Part shown: one piece after another, positions 1-5,334 of the stretch
Layout: every line of letters begins with the position of its first letter
Numbering within the stretch: the first letter of the stretch is position 1
Assembly: GCA_028695945.1 (NCBI GenBank)
Contig: JAQVIB010000074.1
Location: 1 to 9,185, forward strand
DNA: 9,185 nucleotides
From: Lachnospiraceae bacterium
GTDB taxonomy: Bacteria > Bacillota > Clostridia > Lachnospirales > Anaerotignaceae
Reading direction: 5' to 3'
Notes under the pieces: model-generated
Database searches by the model: none
What the model was told of the DNA's origin: nothing
What the model saw: only the letters and a program-made list of their open reading frames with translations
Program-made: the position numbers and the translations under genes

Positions 1-642
1 CACTGCGGAATTGTGGAAGGATTATGCCAAGCCTTTAATGAAGTGTGCATAAAGGAATACCGTGGAACTGAAGAAGGAGTTTTAGTTACAGTAGAAAAAC
101 TGGAAACTGTACCAAAGCGTGTGTTTTCAGTAGTTACAGCACAAAGGGCAATTGCAGTGCTTATGCTTATTCCTTACGGAGTTAAGGCATTTAGTGTGGA
201 TATTGAAGGTCTTGTGGAAAGCTCCAATAATATTGGTATTGTGCGTACCTCACAGGATTTAATAACATTTACTTGTGCCACAAGAAGTTCCGTTGCCACA
301 AGAAAACAGTTGATTTGTGATGAGATGAAAACCATTGCAATGCTTACAGGTGCAGAATTTAGTACAAGGTTTCCATATCCAGCATGGGAATACAATCCAA
401 ATTCAAGGCTTAGAGAAGTGTTAAGCTATACTTATAAAAATATGTTTGGCAAGGAAGCAAAAATTGATGCTATTCATGCAGGGCTTGAGTGCGGTATTTT
501 CAGTGAAAACCTTCAAGGGTGCGACATGGTATCCATTGGGCCAGAAATGGCAGATGTGCATACTCCAGACGAAAGACTGAGCATTTCTTCTACAAAACGC
601 ACTTGGGATTATTTGAAAGAGATACTTAAAAATTTAAGATAA
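1..642 (+). CDS. pepD: Aminoacyl-histidine dipeptidase (PepD, M20C family), 3' part
   Basis: Cytosolic zinc dipeptidase of the M20C family (Xaa-His dipeptidase, carnosinase-like), which splits Xaa-His and other dipeptides for amino-acid recovery. The frame is open from base 1 and ends with TAA at 640-642, so about 213 C-terminal residues are visible. Family members usually run to about 480 residues, so the N-terminal half, with most metal ligands, lies outside. Visible family signatures are GLVESSNN, the RSS that follows the lid domain, PAWEYNP, IHAGLECG and the closing SIGPEMADVHTPDERLSI block. The His codon of DVHTPDE (559-561) matches the last metal ligand known in PepD enzymes. The GTG at 13 is internal and not a start. 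The next gene begins 14 bases after the stop, which suggests cotranscription. Confidence 0.93.
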   Translation, partial: HCGIVEGLCQAFNEVCIKEYRGTEEGVLVTVEKLETVPKRVFSVVTAQRAIAVLMLIPYGVKAFSVDIEGLVESSNNIGIVRTSQDLITFTCATRSSVATRKQLICDEMKTIAMLTGAEFSTRFPYPAWEYNPNSRLREVLSYTYKNMFGKEAKIDAIHAGLECGIFSENLQGCDMVSIGPEMADVHTPDERLSISSTKRTWDYLKEILKNLR

Positions 643-649
643 AGGTGAT
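641..649 (+). promoter_or_regulatory. Ribosome binding site that fixes the AI-2E gene start
   Basis: AAAGGTGAT overlaps the last bases of the pepD stop codon and is complementary to the 16S rRNA 3' end. It lies 7 bases before ATG 657. It contains the alternative in-frame GTG at 645, which argues against that GTG being the start. Confidence 0.7.
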
Positions 650-656
650 TTTTTTA

Positions 657-1808
657 ATGAAGCTGCCATGGGACAGGAAGTATGTTAAAATTTCATTTCA
701 CGTAGTTGTTTCGGTGCTAATAGTTTTTGCTGTAATTATTGTTTTGGCGAAAATTGGAACTGTGGCGGGTGCTGTTGGGGTGTTTTTTGGCAGGCTTATT
801 GACGTGGCAGCTCCTTTAATTATAGGCATTGTATTTGCATTTTTATTTGACCCTATGGTAGAGTTTTTTGATAAAAGGGTTAACAAGAAAGCTAAAAGGC
901 ATTGCTTTCATAAACGAACCAAAGCCACTGCCATTACCTACATTATTATATTTGCAGTGCTTGGGTTTGGAATAAGCATGGCGGTAACTCATTTAGGGGC
1001 AACGGATGTAAGTCAGGTTGCAGACGCTCTTAACAAGTATATTCAGGAACTTAGTGATTTGCTTCTTACTCTTCAGAAGGCACTTAGCGAAATGGGTGTT
1101 TTAAGCAGTATTAATGGAATTATAAACGGTGCAATTGTAAACGTTACTATATGGGTAAAAAATATGGTGGTAACGGTAGCAGGGTCTCTTTCATCCGTAG
1201 GAAGTGTGGCATTGGATTTAGCCGTTGGTCTTGTTGCGGCTTTCTATTTCCTTGTTGAAAAAGACAGAATGATTTACAGGCTTAAAGATACTATGAGAGT
1301 ATTTTTGCCTAATAAGGTTAGCTGTAGAATTGAAACCTTTTTTGCCGATGCCAATACGGTTTTCAGCGGTTACGTAACGGGGCAAATTATAGATGCATTT
1401 ATTATGGCAACCCTAATTATTATTTCTTTCTGGGTAGCTGGTATAAAATTTGCTGTTTTAATAGGAGTTATTTCAGGCTTTTCCAATTTAATTCCGTATG
1501 TAGGAGCAGTGGTTGCTTTTGTACTTTCAATTATGATGGGGTTAGTTAGCGGTGCACCGATAAAGGCTGTGTATGCGGCAATTATAATTATTATTCTTCA
1601 GCAGATTGACAGCATGATTATTGTACCAAGGGTTGTTGGACGAAGTGTGAAGCTTCACCCTGTATTGGTTATACTTTCATTGGTGTTTTTTGGAAGGATT
1701 TTTGGCATATGGGGAATGATTGTTGCAGTACCAATAACTGCACTAATTAAGCTGTATTCAGACAGAGCTTATGAACGGCGAAAAAACAACACTATTGCAA
1801 ATAGATGA
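657..1808 (+). CDS. AI-2E/PerM family membrane transporter
   Basis: Polytopic inner-membrane protein of the AI-2E transporter (PerM/YhhQ-like UPF0118) family. Members include the proposed autoinducer-2 exporter TqsA and Na+/H+ antiporters, so the substrate cannot be read from sequence. I chose ATG 657 (383 residues) because AAAGGTGAT at 641-649 is a good Shine-Dalgarno site 7 bases upstream; the in-frame GTG at 645 lies inside that site. The protein has two N-terminal hydrophobic segments, a less hydrophobic stretch with helical character (about residues 115-160), and then a block of helices. Family signatures are FSGYVTGQ, GFSNLIPYVG, QQIDSMIIVPRVVG and the C-terminal FGIWGMIVAVPITA. Its length matches the family (350-400). 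It sits between pepD and tcdA on the same strand with short gaps, so it is probably part of their operon. Family assignment is secure; function is not. Confidence 0.9.
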   Translation: MKLPWDRKYVKISFHVVVSVLIVFAVIIVLAKIGTVAGAVGVFFGRLIDVAAPLIIGIVFAFLFDPMVEFFDKRVNKKAKRHCFHKRTKATAITYIIIFAVLGFGISMAVTHLGATDVSQVADALNKYIQELSDLLLTLQKALSEMGVLSSINGIINGAIVNVTIWVKNMVVTVAGSLSSVGSVALDLAVGLVAAFYFLVEKDRMIYRLKDTMRVFLPNKVSCRIETFFADANTVFSGYVTGQIIDAFIMATLIIISFWVAGIKFAVLIGVISGFSNLIPYVGAVVAFVLSIMMGLVSGAPIKAVYAAIIIIILQQIDSMIIVPRVVGRSVKLHPVLVILSLVFFGRIFGIWGMIVAVPITALIKLYSDRAYERRKNNTIANR

Positions 1809-1838
1809 AAAAGCTTTATAATTACTTTAGGTGATGAA

Positions 1839-2588
1839 ATGGACAACAGATTTATACGTACCCAAATGCTTATAGGCAGTGATGGGTTACAAAAATTGGA
1901 AAACAGCAAGGTGGCTGTATTTGGCATTGGTGGTGTTGGCGGTTTTGTATGCGAGGCACTGGCTAGGGCAGGGATAGGCAGCCTTATTTTGGTGGATAAC
2001 GACACCGTTAGCATATCTAACCTAAACCGACAGATAATAGCCGCAGAAAATACAATTGGTATGGCTAAAACAGAGGCAATGAGGGAAAGAATTTTATCTA
2101 TAAACCCAAATTGCAATATTAAAGTGCATAATACTTTCTATTTGCCTGGAATTAGTGGTATAATAGACGAGAACACAAGCTACATAGTGGATGCAATTGA
2201 TACTGTAACGGCAAAAATTCAGTTGGTTATGGATGCAGAACAAATGGGAATACCTATTATGTCATCTATGGGTACTGGCAATAAGCTTAACCCTACACAG
2301 CTTATGGTGGCGGATATTTATAAAACTTCCGTTTGTCCACTGGCAAAGGTTATGCGTAAAGAGTTAAAGGAACGTGGCGTAAAAAAGCTAAAGGTAGTTT
2401 ATTCAAAAGAATTACCTCTTGAATGCAAGCTAAGTGAAGAAGAACTTATTGCTATGGGTGAAAACACCAACAAAAGGCGTACACCAGGAAGTATTTCCTT
2501 TGTGCCGTCGGCGGCAGGGCTTATTATTGCATCAGAGGTTGTTAAAGATTTGCTGGAGGGAAAAGAGAAATGGCAGAAAAAGGAGTAG
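1839..2588 (+). CDS. tcdA: tRNA threonylcarbamoyladenosine dehydratase (TcdA; ThiF/E1-like)
   Basis: ATP-dependent enzyme that cyclises t6A37 of ANN-decoding tRNAs to ct6A. It belongs to the ThiF/MoeB/E1 superfamily and was formerly called YgdL/CsdL. The 249-residue length is typical. Visible features are the N-terminal RTQMLIG; the nucleotide-binding glycine loop GIGGVGG (residues 29-35); LVDNDTVSISNLNRQ (51-65), with the adenylation Asp and Arg; VDAIDTVTAK; SSMGTGNKLNP; and a C-terminal RRTPGSISFVPSAAGLIIASE block typical of TcdA rather than of ThiF or MoeB. Of the TcdA region residues, TSVCPLAKV carries a cysteine where the E. coli protein has Asp-Pro. ATG 1839 follows AGGTGA at 1829-1834. 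It starts 30 bases after the AI-2E gene, and its last 19 bases overlap the RseC-family gene, so the two are very probably translated from one mRNA. Confidence 0.9.
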   Translation: MDNRFIRTQMLIGSDGLQKLENSKVAVFGIGGVGGFVCEALARAGIGSLILVDNDTVSISNLNRQIIAAENTIGMAKTEAMRERILSINPNCNIKVHNTFYLPGISGIIDENTSYIVDAIDTVTAKIQLVMDAEQMGIPIMSSMGTGNKLNPTQLMVADIYKTSVCPLAKVMRKELKERGVKKLKVVYSKELPLECKLSEEELIAMGENTNKRRTPGSISFVPSAAGLIIASEVVKDLLEGKEKWQKKE

Positions 2589-3013
2589 TAACAGAAATTA
2601 AAAACGACCTTGTGGTTATTAAAATGACAAGAACAGAGGCTTGTGCAAAGTGCAGGGCTTGTATAGCGGGTATGAGCGAAAAGGAAATGATAATGGAGGC
2701 AGACAACCAATGCAACGCACAGGTAGGCGATTGGGTTGAGCTAGAGCTTGCAGATAACGGTTTCTTCTTTGCGGTAATGATTATGTATGGAATACCTCTT
2801 TTGGCATTTATGGCAGGTGTTTTATTAACATATTTTGTAATTATACCAAGGTTTATGCCCTTTACAAATCCGGATTTACCAAGTTTTGCAATTGGGCTTG
2901 TATTTACAGTTATTGCGTATTTATGGATAAGGAGTCAGGAACACCGTTGGGAAGGAAAAAAATATAGACCCATTGCGGCAAGGATTACTTCACCAGACCC
3001 AGATTTAATGTGA
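2570..3013 (+). CDS. RseC/MucC family membrane protein (SoxR-reducing-system type)
   Basis: Small integral membrane protein (147 residues) of the RseC_MucC family. In Proteobacteria RseC is tied to sigma-E control and to the Rsx/Rnf complex that reduces SoxR; its role in Clostridia is not established. The N-terminal part is short and cytoplasmic, with the family's cysteine cluster C25-x2-C28-x2-C31 plus C48, and it resembles a metal or iron-sulfur binding site. The GDWVELEL segment (residues 53-60) follows. Two hydrophobic helices come next, about residues 66-92 and 105-120, followed by a basic C-terminal tail. The ATG overlaps the tcdA end by 19 bases, and GGAGGG at 2555-2560 inside tcdA is the ribosome binding site. 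No rnf or rsx genes are visible, so this is a stand-alone copy next to tcdA. Confidence 0.85.
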   Translation: MAEKGVVTEIKNDLVVIKMTRTEACAKCRACIAGMSEKEMIMEADNQCNAQVGDWVELELADNGFFFAVMIMYGIPLLAFMAGVLLTYFVIIPRFMPFTNPDLPSFAIGLVFTVIAYLWIRSQEHRWEGKKYRPIAARITSPDPDLM

Positions 3014-3117
3014 TTTTATACTTTGAAAAGATACTTTTCTGAAATGAAATATTAATATTTATAAGGTAACAACCTGTACCTCTTTTGCTTATTATATGTA
3101 GAAGGGGTGCTTTTTTT
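3014..3117 (+). other. Intergenic spacer before the cysteine-rich gene
   Basis: AT-rich 104-base gap between the RseC-family gene and the next gene. It holds a small GAAAAG-ATA-CTTTTC hairpin around 3026-3040 and an AGGTA/TACCT pair around 3064-3081. Neither has a convincing T-run, so I do not call a terminator. A TTGAAA near 3023 and a TATTAA near 3050 are too far apart for a good sigma-A promoter. Whether the next gene has its own promoter is therefore open. GAAGGGGTG at 3101-3109 is the downstream gene's ribosome binding site. Confidence 0.4.
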
Positions 3118-3468
3118 ATGAAGGAATTAGCAAAAAAGTATTACAACGAAGGAATGGGATGCAGCCGAAGTATTCTAATGGCATTCCGTGACAAATACGG
3201 GTACGTCACCCATGAGGTTGTAAGTTCGGCAAATGCCATTAACAACGGTTTTGGCATAGGAGGAATGTGCAGTGCTTTGGTGGCTGGAATAATGATTATT
3301 GGATTACTTTATGAAGGTGAAGAGGCGTACAGCGAAAGAATGAAGCTGATGTCTTGTTTTCAATGCAAATTTTGCTCCATAAACTGTATGTCACTTGCTA
3401 AGGAACGCGATGACTGCACTGATTTAATAGATTTTGTGTGTGATTATCTGGAGGAGAAGATGAAGTGA
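3118..3468 (+). CDS. C_GCAxxG_C_C family small redox-type protein
   Basis: Predicted cytosolic protein of 116 residues resembling the C_GCAxxG_C_C family, which is proposed to be redox-active or metal-binding and has no proven biochemical role. I chose ATG 3118 because GAAGGGGTG (3101-3109) sits 8 bases upstream; an in-frame TTG at 3085 has no such site. The N-terminal helix ends in EGMGCSRS (C15). The core GFGIGGMCSALVAGIMIIGL (residues 44-63) carries C51. The C-terminal half has C80, C83, C86 and C90 in a CxxCxxCxxxC run, plus C100 and C108. The FCSINC segment matches the family's F.S..C block, and the final DLIDFVCDYLEE helix is also typical. C80 and C83 look like extra cysteines compared with the basic family pattern as I remember it. 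It is the last gene before the convergent junction. Confidence 0.8.
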   Translation: MKELAKKYYNEGMGCSRSILMAFRDKYGYVTHEVVSSANAINNGFGIGGMCSALVAGIMIIGLLYEGEEAYSERMKLMSCFQCKFCSINCMSLAKERDDCTDLIDFVCDYLEEKMK

Positions 3469-3469
3469 A

Positions 3470-3525
3470 AACTTTGGGCGTTGCCCAAACCAGATAAAGA
3501 CAAACCTTGGGTGTTGCCCAAACCA
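3470..3525. repeat. Two tandem copies of a 23-bp palindromic repeat
   Basis: Copies at 3470-3492 and 3503-3525 agree at 21 of 23 positions and are offset by 33 bases. Each contains a hairpin, TTGGGY-GTT-GCCCAA. In the first copy the stem is 7 perfect pairs (TTTGGGC/GCCCAAA); in the second it is 6 pairs with one G-T wobble. No T-run follows on the plus strand. The first copy begins 1 base after the stop of the upstream gene. It could be part of a dispersed genomic repeat family; that is inference. Confidence 0.7.
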
Positions 3526-3526
3526 A

Positions 3527-3548
3527 CTTGCTTTTTGAAAAAAGCAAG
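3527..3548. repeat. Perfect inverted repeat (10-bp arms)
   Basis: CTTGCTTTTT and AAAAAGCAAG are separated by GA. The stem is mostly A-T and no T-run follows outside the arms on either strand, so it is recorded as a repeat and not as a terminator. Confidence 0.65.
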
Positions 3549-3565
3549 TCCAAAAACCTTGGCAA

Positions 3566-3587
3566 AAACCGCATATTCATGCGGTTT
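3566..3587 (-). terminator. Probable terminator for minus-strand transcription
   Basis: Arms AAACCGCAT and ATGCGGTTT (9 bp) enclose a 4-base loop. On the minus strand the stem runs into five consecutive T's (complement of the A-run at 3564-3568). On the plus strand only three T's end the hairpin. It therefore suits transcription arriving from the coiled-coil gene better than transcription from the left. Confidence 0.55.
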
Positions 3588-3612
3588 CAGATTGAAGTCA
3601 AACATACTAATT

Positions 3613-3679
3613 GAAATAAATAGCTAAAGTTTGGGAACGAAGAGTTCCCCATTTAAATCGTGAAGTCGGAATTTATTTC
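3613..3679. other. Nested inverted repeat, possible structured RNA
   Basis: An outer 9-bp pair, GAAATAAAT (3613-3621) with ATTTATTTC (3671-3679), encloses a 6-bp hairpin GGGAAC-GAAGA-GTTCCC (3633-3649) and the self-complementary ATTTAAAT (3651-3658). The layout would fold as a branched stem on either strand. The outer stem is all A-T apart from one pair, so it could be chance. No promoter or known riboswitch signature was recognised. Confidence 0.3.
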
Positions 3680-3697
3680 TGCTGTAACGCAAAGAAA

Positions 3698-3741
3698 GTC
3701 AGTATTTTCAAGGCTTCTAAGCCTGATTTGAAAATGCTGAC
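3698..3741. terminator. Bidirectional intrinsic terminator
   Basis: Arms GTCAGTATTTTCAA (3698-3711) and TTGAAAATGCTGAC (3728-3741) form 14 pairs with one G-T wobble. An inner AGGCTT-CT-AAGCCT hairpin fills most of the loop. The stem is followed by TTTTAT on the plus strand and by TTTCTTT on the minus strand. Both convergent units, the cysteine-rich gene on the left and the coiled-coil gene on the right, could end here. Confidence 0.7.
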
Positions 3742-3760
3742 TTTTATCATACCGGTGGTT

Positions 3761-3787
3761 AAATTAAGTCGGCTTGCGACTTGATTT
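3761..3787. repeat. Inverted repeat (11-bp arms, one wobble)
   Basis: AAATTAAGTCG and CGACTTGATTT flank the 5-base loop GCTTG. It lies between two other palindromes. The T-runs are only three long, so terminator activity is doubtful. Confidence 0.55.
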
Positions 3788-3788
3788 A

Positions 3789-3815
3789 CAGAGTGTAGAC
3801 AAATCCTACACTCTG
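3789..3815. repeat. Perfect inverted repeat (10-bp arms) just after the coiled-coil gene
   Basis: CAGAGTGTAG (3789-3798) and CTACACTCTG (3806-3815) flank a 7-base loop. It is the first structure met by RNA polymerase after the stop codon of the minus-strand gene at 3830. The T-tract is missing, so it may protect the mRNA 3' end rather than terminate; that is inference. Confidence 0.6.
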
Positions 3816-3829
3816 ACATACACGCTTAT

Positions 3830-5230
3830 CTATTCAAGAAGTTCTGGATTATTAACCCTGTATAATTCTTCTTCTAATATACTTTTGGCTTTTTTTAAAG
3901 CACTGTTTTCTTCAGACATACGTGATACACCAGAATTGAGGGAATTATACCTATTTTCAAGTTCGGTATACCTATTTTGCATATCTTCAAATTTGTCTTG
4001 CAATGCAGTGAGGCTTTCATTTACTTGTGAAAGAGTATCAGTAAGTTCAACATTCTTTTCAGAAAGCTGGACTTTTTCCTTTTCAAGCTCGTCGAGTTTT
4101 GTTCGCCACTGGTACATCAACATGGAGTTTTGTTGTTGAGTAGTACTTGCAGTTTTAGATATTTCTGACACCTGAGAATTTTTTTCCTTCAATTGGTTTT
4201 GGTATTGTACAACCTTGTTTCTTAGGCGAAGGTATTCTTCCGTAGATGTAAAATCTGTTTGTTTAACAGGCGGTGGAGGACAAAAATCTTGTGCTAAAAG
4301 TGCCTTGTTTTCTTCTCCAAGCAAAACCTCCTGTGCTACATAGCTGCTATTACCCATGCTTATGTACTGAGCCTTGGAAATTGCTTCAACTGGTTTAAAA
4401 TATCTTGCGGCATTAAAAAATGAAGTGCCGTTATTTTGAGAGAAGGCATAATGGGCAATATTTCCTGAAATTGCAAAGGCAAAAATATTTTCTTTTACGG
4501 CAAATACAATACAACAGTCGCTTTTTTTACCACTCCAAAGAATTTTCCCGGTAGACAGTGTGTTGTTTTCAAAATATTTGTACATTAAATAGGTAGAGGA
4601 ATTTTCTGTAAGGGTGTACACTATGTGCAGGCGGTTATTGTGCCACAGGCAGGACATATCTGTTATGGTATCGGCAGTGGTTGAAATTGGAAACAGCCTG
4701 TAGGTGGAAAGTGAAGTACCTAAAAATGTGCATAGCATAAGTCTGTTTTGTATAGTGCGAAAGAAAACACATGGCACAGTTGTGTTAAAAATATAGAAAT
4801 CTGCATTTTTCATAGAAAGGCAGGTTTCTATTTTGGTATCATTTTCCGCCTCAAAATCTGCCATATACAGGGCATTATACTTTTTGCCTTCCACTGGAAG
4901 GGTGTAAAAAAAGCATGAACCCAGGGTGTCGCTTTGGCAATACCTACAGGTTTGAGATGAAGCAAATGCAGGGCATGGTATAAGGCCACGGCTTTCGTTT
5001 TTGCCAGATGGATATAGAAGGGTAAGATATGCGTTGTTATTTAGGTCTCTATGAAAAAGCAATGGTATACCTTTTGAGGTTAAAGATACCGAAAAACAAC
5101 TGCTGGCATTGGAAGAAATGGCTTGGGTTTTTGCTGCAGGAGGGCATGAGCAAAAAAGGCTATTTTTTTGGTGGTGTACCAAAAATGTTTGTGTATCGGT
5201 TTTAATATAAGCGCTGTTTGATAACATCAT
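3830..5230 (-). CDS. Uncharacterised protein: beta-rich N-terminal part plus C-terminal coiled coil
   Basis: I do not recognise a named family for this 466-residue protein. There is no signal peptide or membrane segment, so it is predicted cytosolic. Residues 1-315 show repeated short hydrophobic strands with aromatic residues (RLHIVYTL, TYLMYKYF, AFAISGNIAHYAF), as in beta-propeller or sialidase-like folds. This part holds 13 cysteines, including C27-x-C29, C86, C95-x2-C98, C106 and the pair C239-C240. A hinge CPPPPV (317-322) follows. Residues about 330-458 are a long heptad-patterned coiled coil rich in Glu, Lys, Leu, Asn and Gln. GAGGTG (5236-5241) lies 5 bases before the first of two adjacent ATG codons. 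The gene follows htpG on the same strand, but a terminator separates them and I see no strong promoter in the remaining 50 bases. The propeller-like reading is inference. Confidence 0.8.
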   Translation of the reverse strand: MMLSNSAYIKTDTQTFLVHHQKNSLFCSCPPAAKTQAISSNASSCFSVSLTSKGIPLLFHRDLNNNAYLTLLYPSGKNESRGLIPCPAFASSQTCRYCQSDTLGSCFFYTLPVEGKKYNALYMADFEAENDTKIETCLSMKNADFYIFNTTVPCVFFRTIQNRLMLCTFLGTSLSTYRLFPISTTADTITDMSCLWHNNRLHIVYTLTENSSTYLMYKYFENNTLSTGKILWSGKKSDCCIVFAVKENIFAFAISGNIAHYAFSQNNGTSFFNAARYFKPVEAISKAQYISMGNSSYVAQEVLLGEENKALLAQDFCPPPPVKQTDFTSTEEYLRLRNKVVQYQNQLKEKNSQVSEISKTASTTQQQNSMLMYQWRTKLDELEKEKVQLSEKNVELTDTLSQVNESLTALQDKFEDMQNRYTELENRYNSLNSGVSRMSEENSALKKAKSILEEELYRVNNPELLE

Positions 5231-5281
5231 AAACGCACCTCATAAGAATTGTTTAATAATATTCTATTTTAAAGGGCGTAG

Positions 5282-5324
5282 AAAAAGACCTAAGACACTG
5301 GTTAATGCCAAGGTCTTAGGTCTT
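5282..5324 (-). terminator. Intrinsic terminator of htpG
   Basis: On the minus strand, AAGACCTAAGAC (5324-5313) pairs perfectly with GTCTTAGGTCTT (5296-5285) across a 16-base loop, which itself contains TGG/CCA. The hairpin ends in a run of five T's (complement of 5282-5286). It starts 10 bases after the htpG stop codon, so most htpG transcripts should end before the downstream coiled-coil gene. Confidence 0.85.
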
Positions 5325-5334
5325 AGTTATATTT

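Larger units (their letters stand above)
3469..3829. other. Gene-free convergent junction rich in palindromes
   Basis: About 360 bases between the stop of the plus-strand cysteine-rich gene and the stop of the minus-strand coiled-coil gene. I find no credible coding region here. It contains a 23-bp tandem repeat pair, then inverted repeats at 3527-3548, 3566-3587, 3613-3679 (with an inner hairpin at 3633-3649), 3698-3741, 3761-3787 and 3789-3815. At least two can act as terminators. The density of structure is more than two convergent terminators need. Confidence 0.75.

Noticed and set aside
645..656. GTG at 645 as start of the AI-2E family gene
   Set aside because: The GTG is part of the Shine-Dalgarno sequence AAAGGTGAT, which is correctly spaced for ATG 657.
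3085..3117. TTG at 3085 as start of the cysteine-rich protein
   Set aside because: No ribosome binding site precedes it. ATG 3118 has GAAGGGGTG 8 bases upstream and gives the family's usual N-terminus.
3014..3117. Terminator or riboswitch between the RseC-family gene and the next gene
   Set aside because: The hairpins are short (5-6 bp), lack T-runs, and match no riboswitch pattern I know.
3470..3525. CRISPR array
   Set aside because: There are only two imperfect copies, with a 10-base spacer and no cas genes, so it does not fit.
3527..3548. Intrinsic terminator of the cysteine-rich gene
   Set aside because: The palindrome is perfect, but the T's are inside the stem and no T-run follows it on either strand.
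3774..4139. Open plus-strand frame of 121 codons
   Set aside because: It lies antisense to the coiled-coil gene and mirrors its codons (Ser/Phe/Leu-rich). It has no ribosome binding site, and its start falls inside an inverted repeat.
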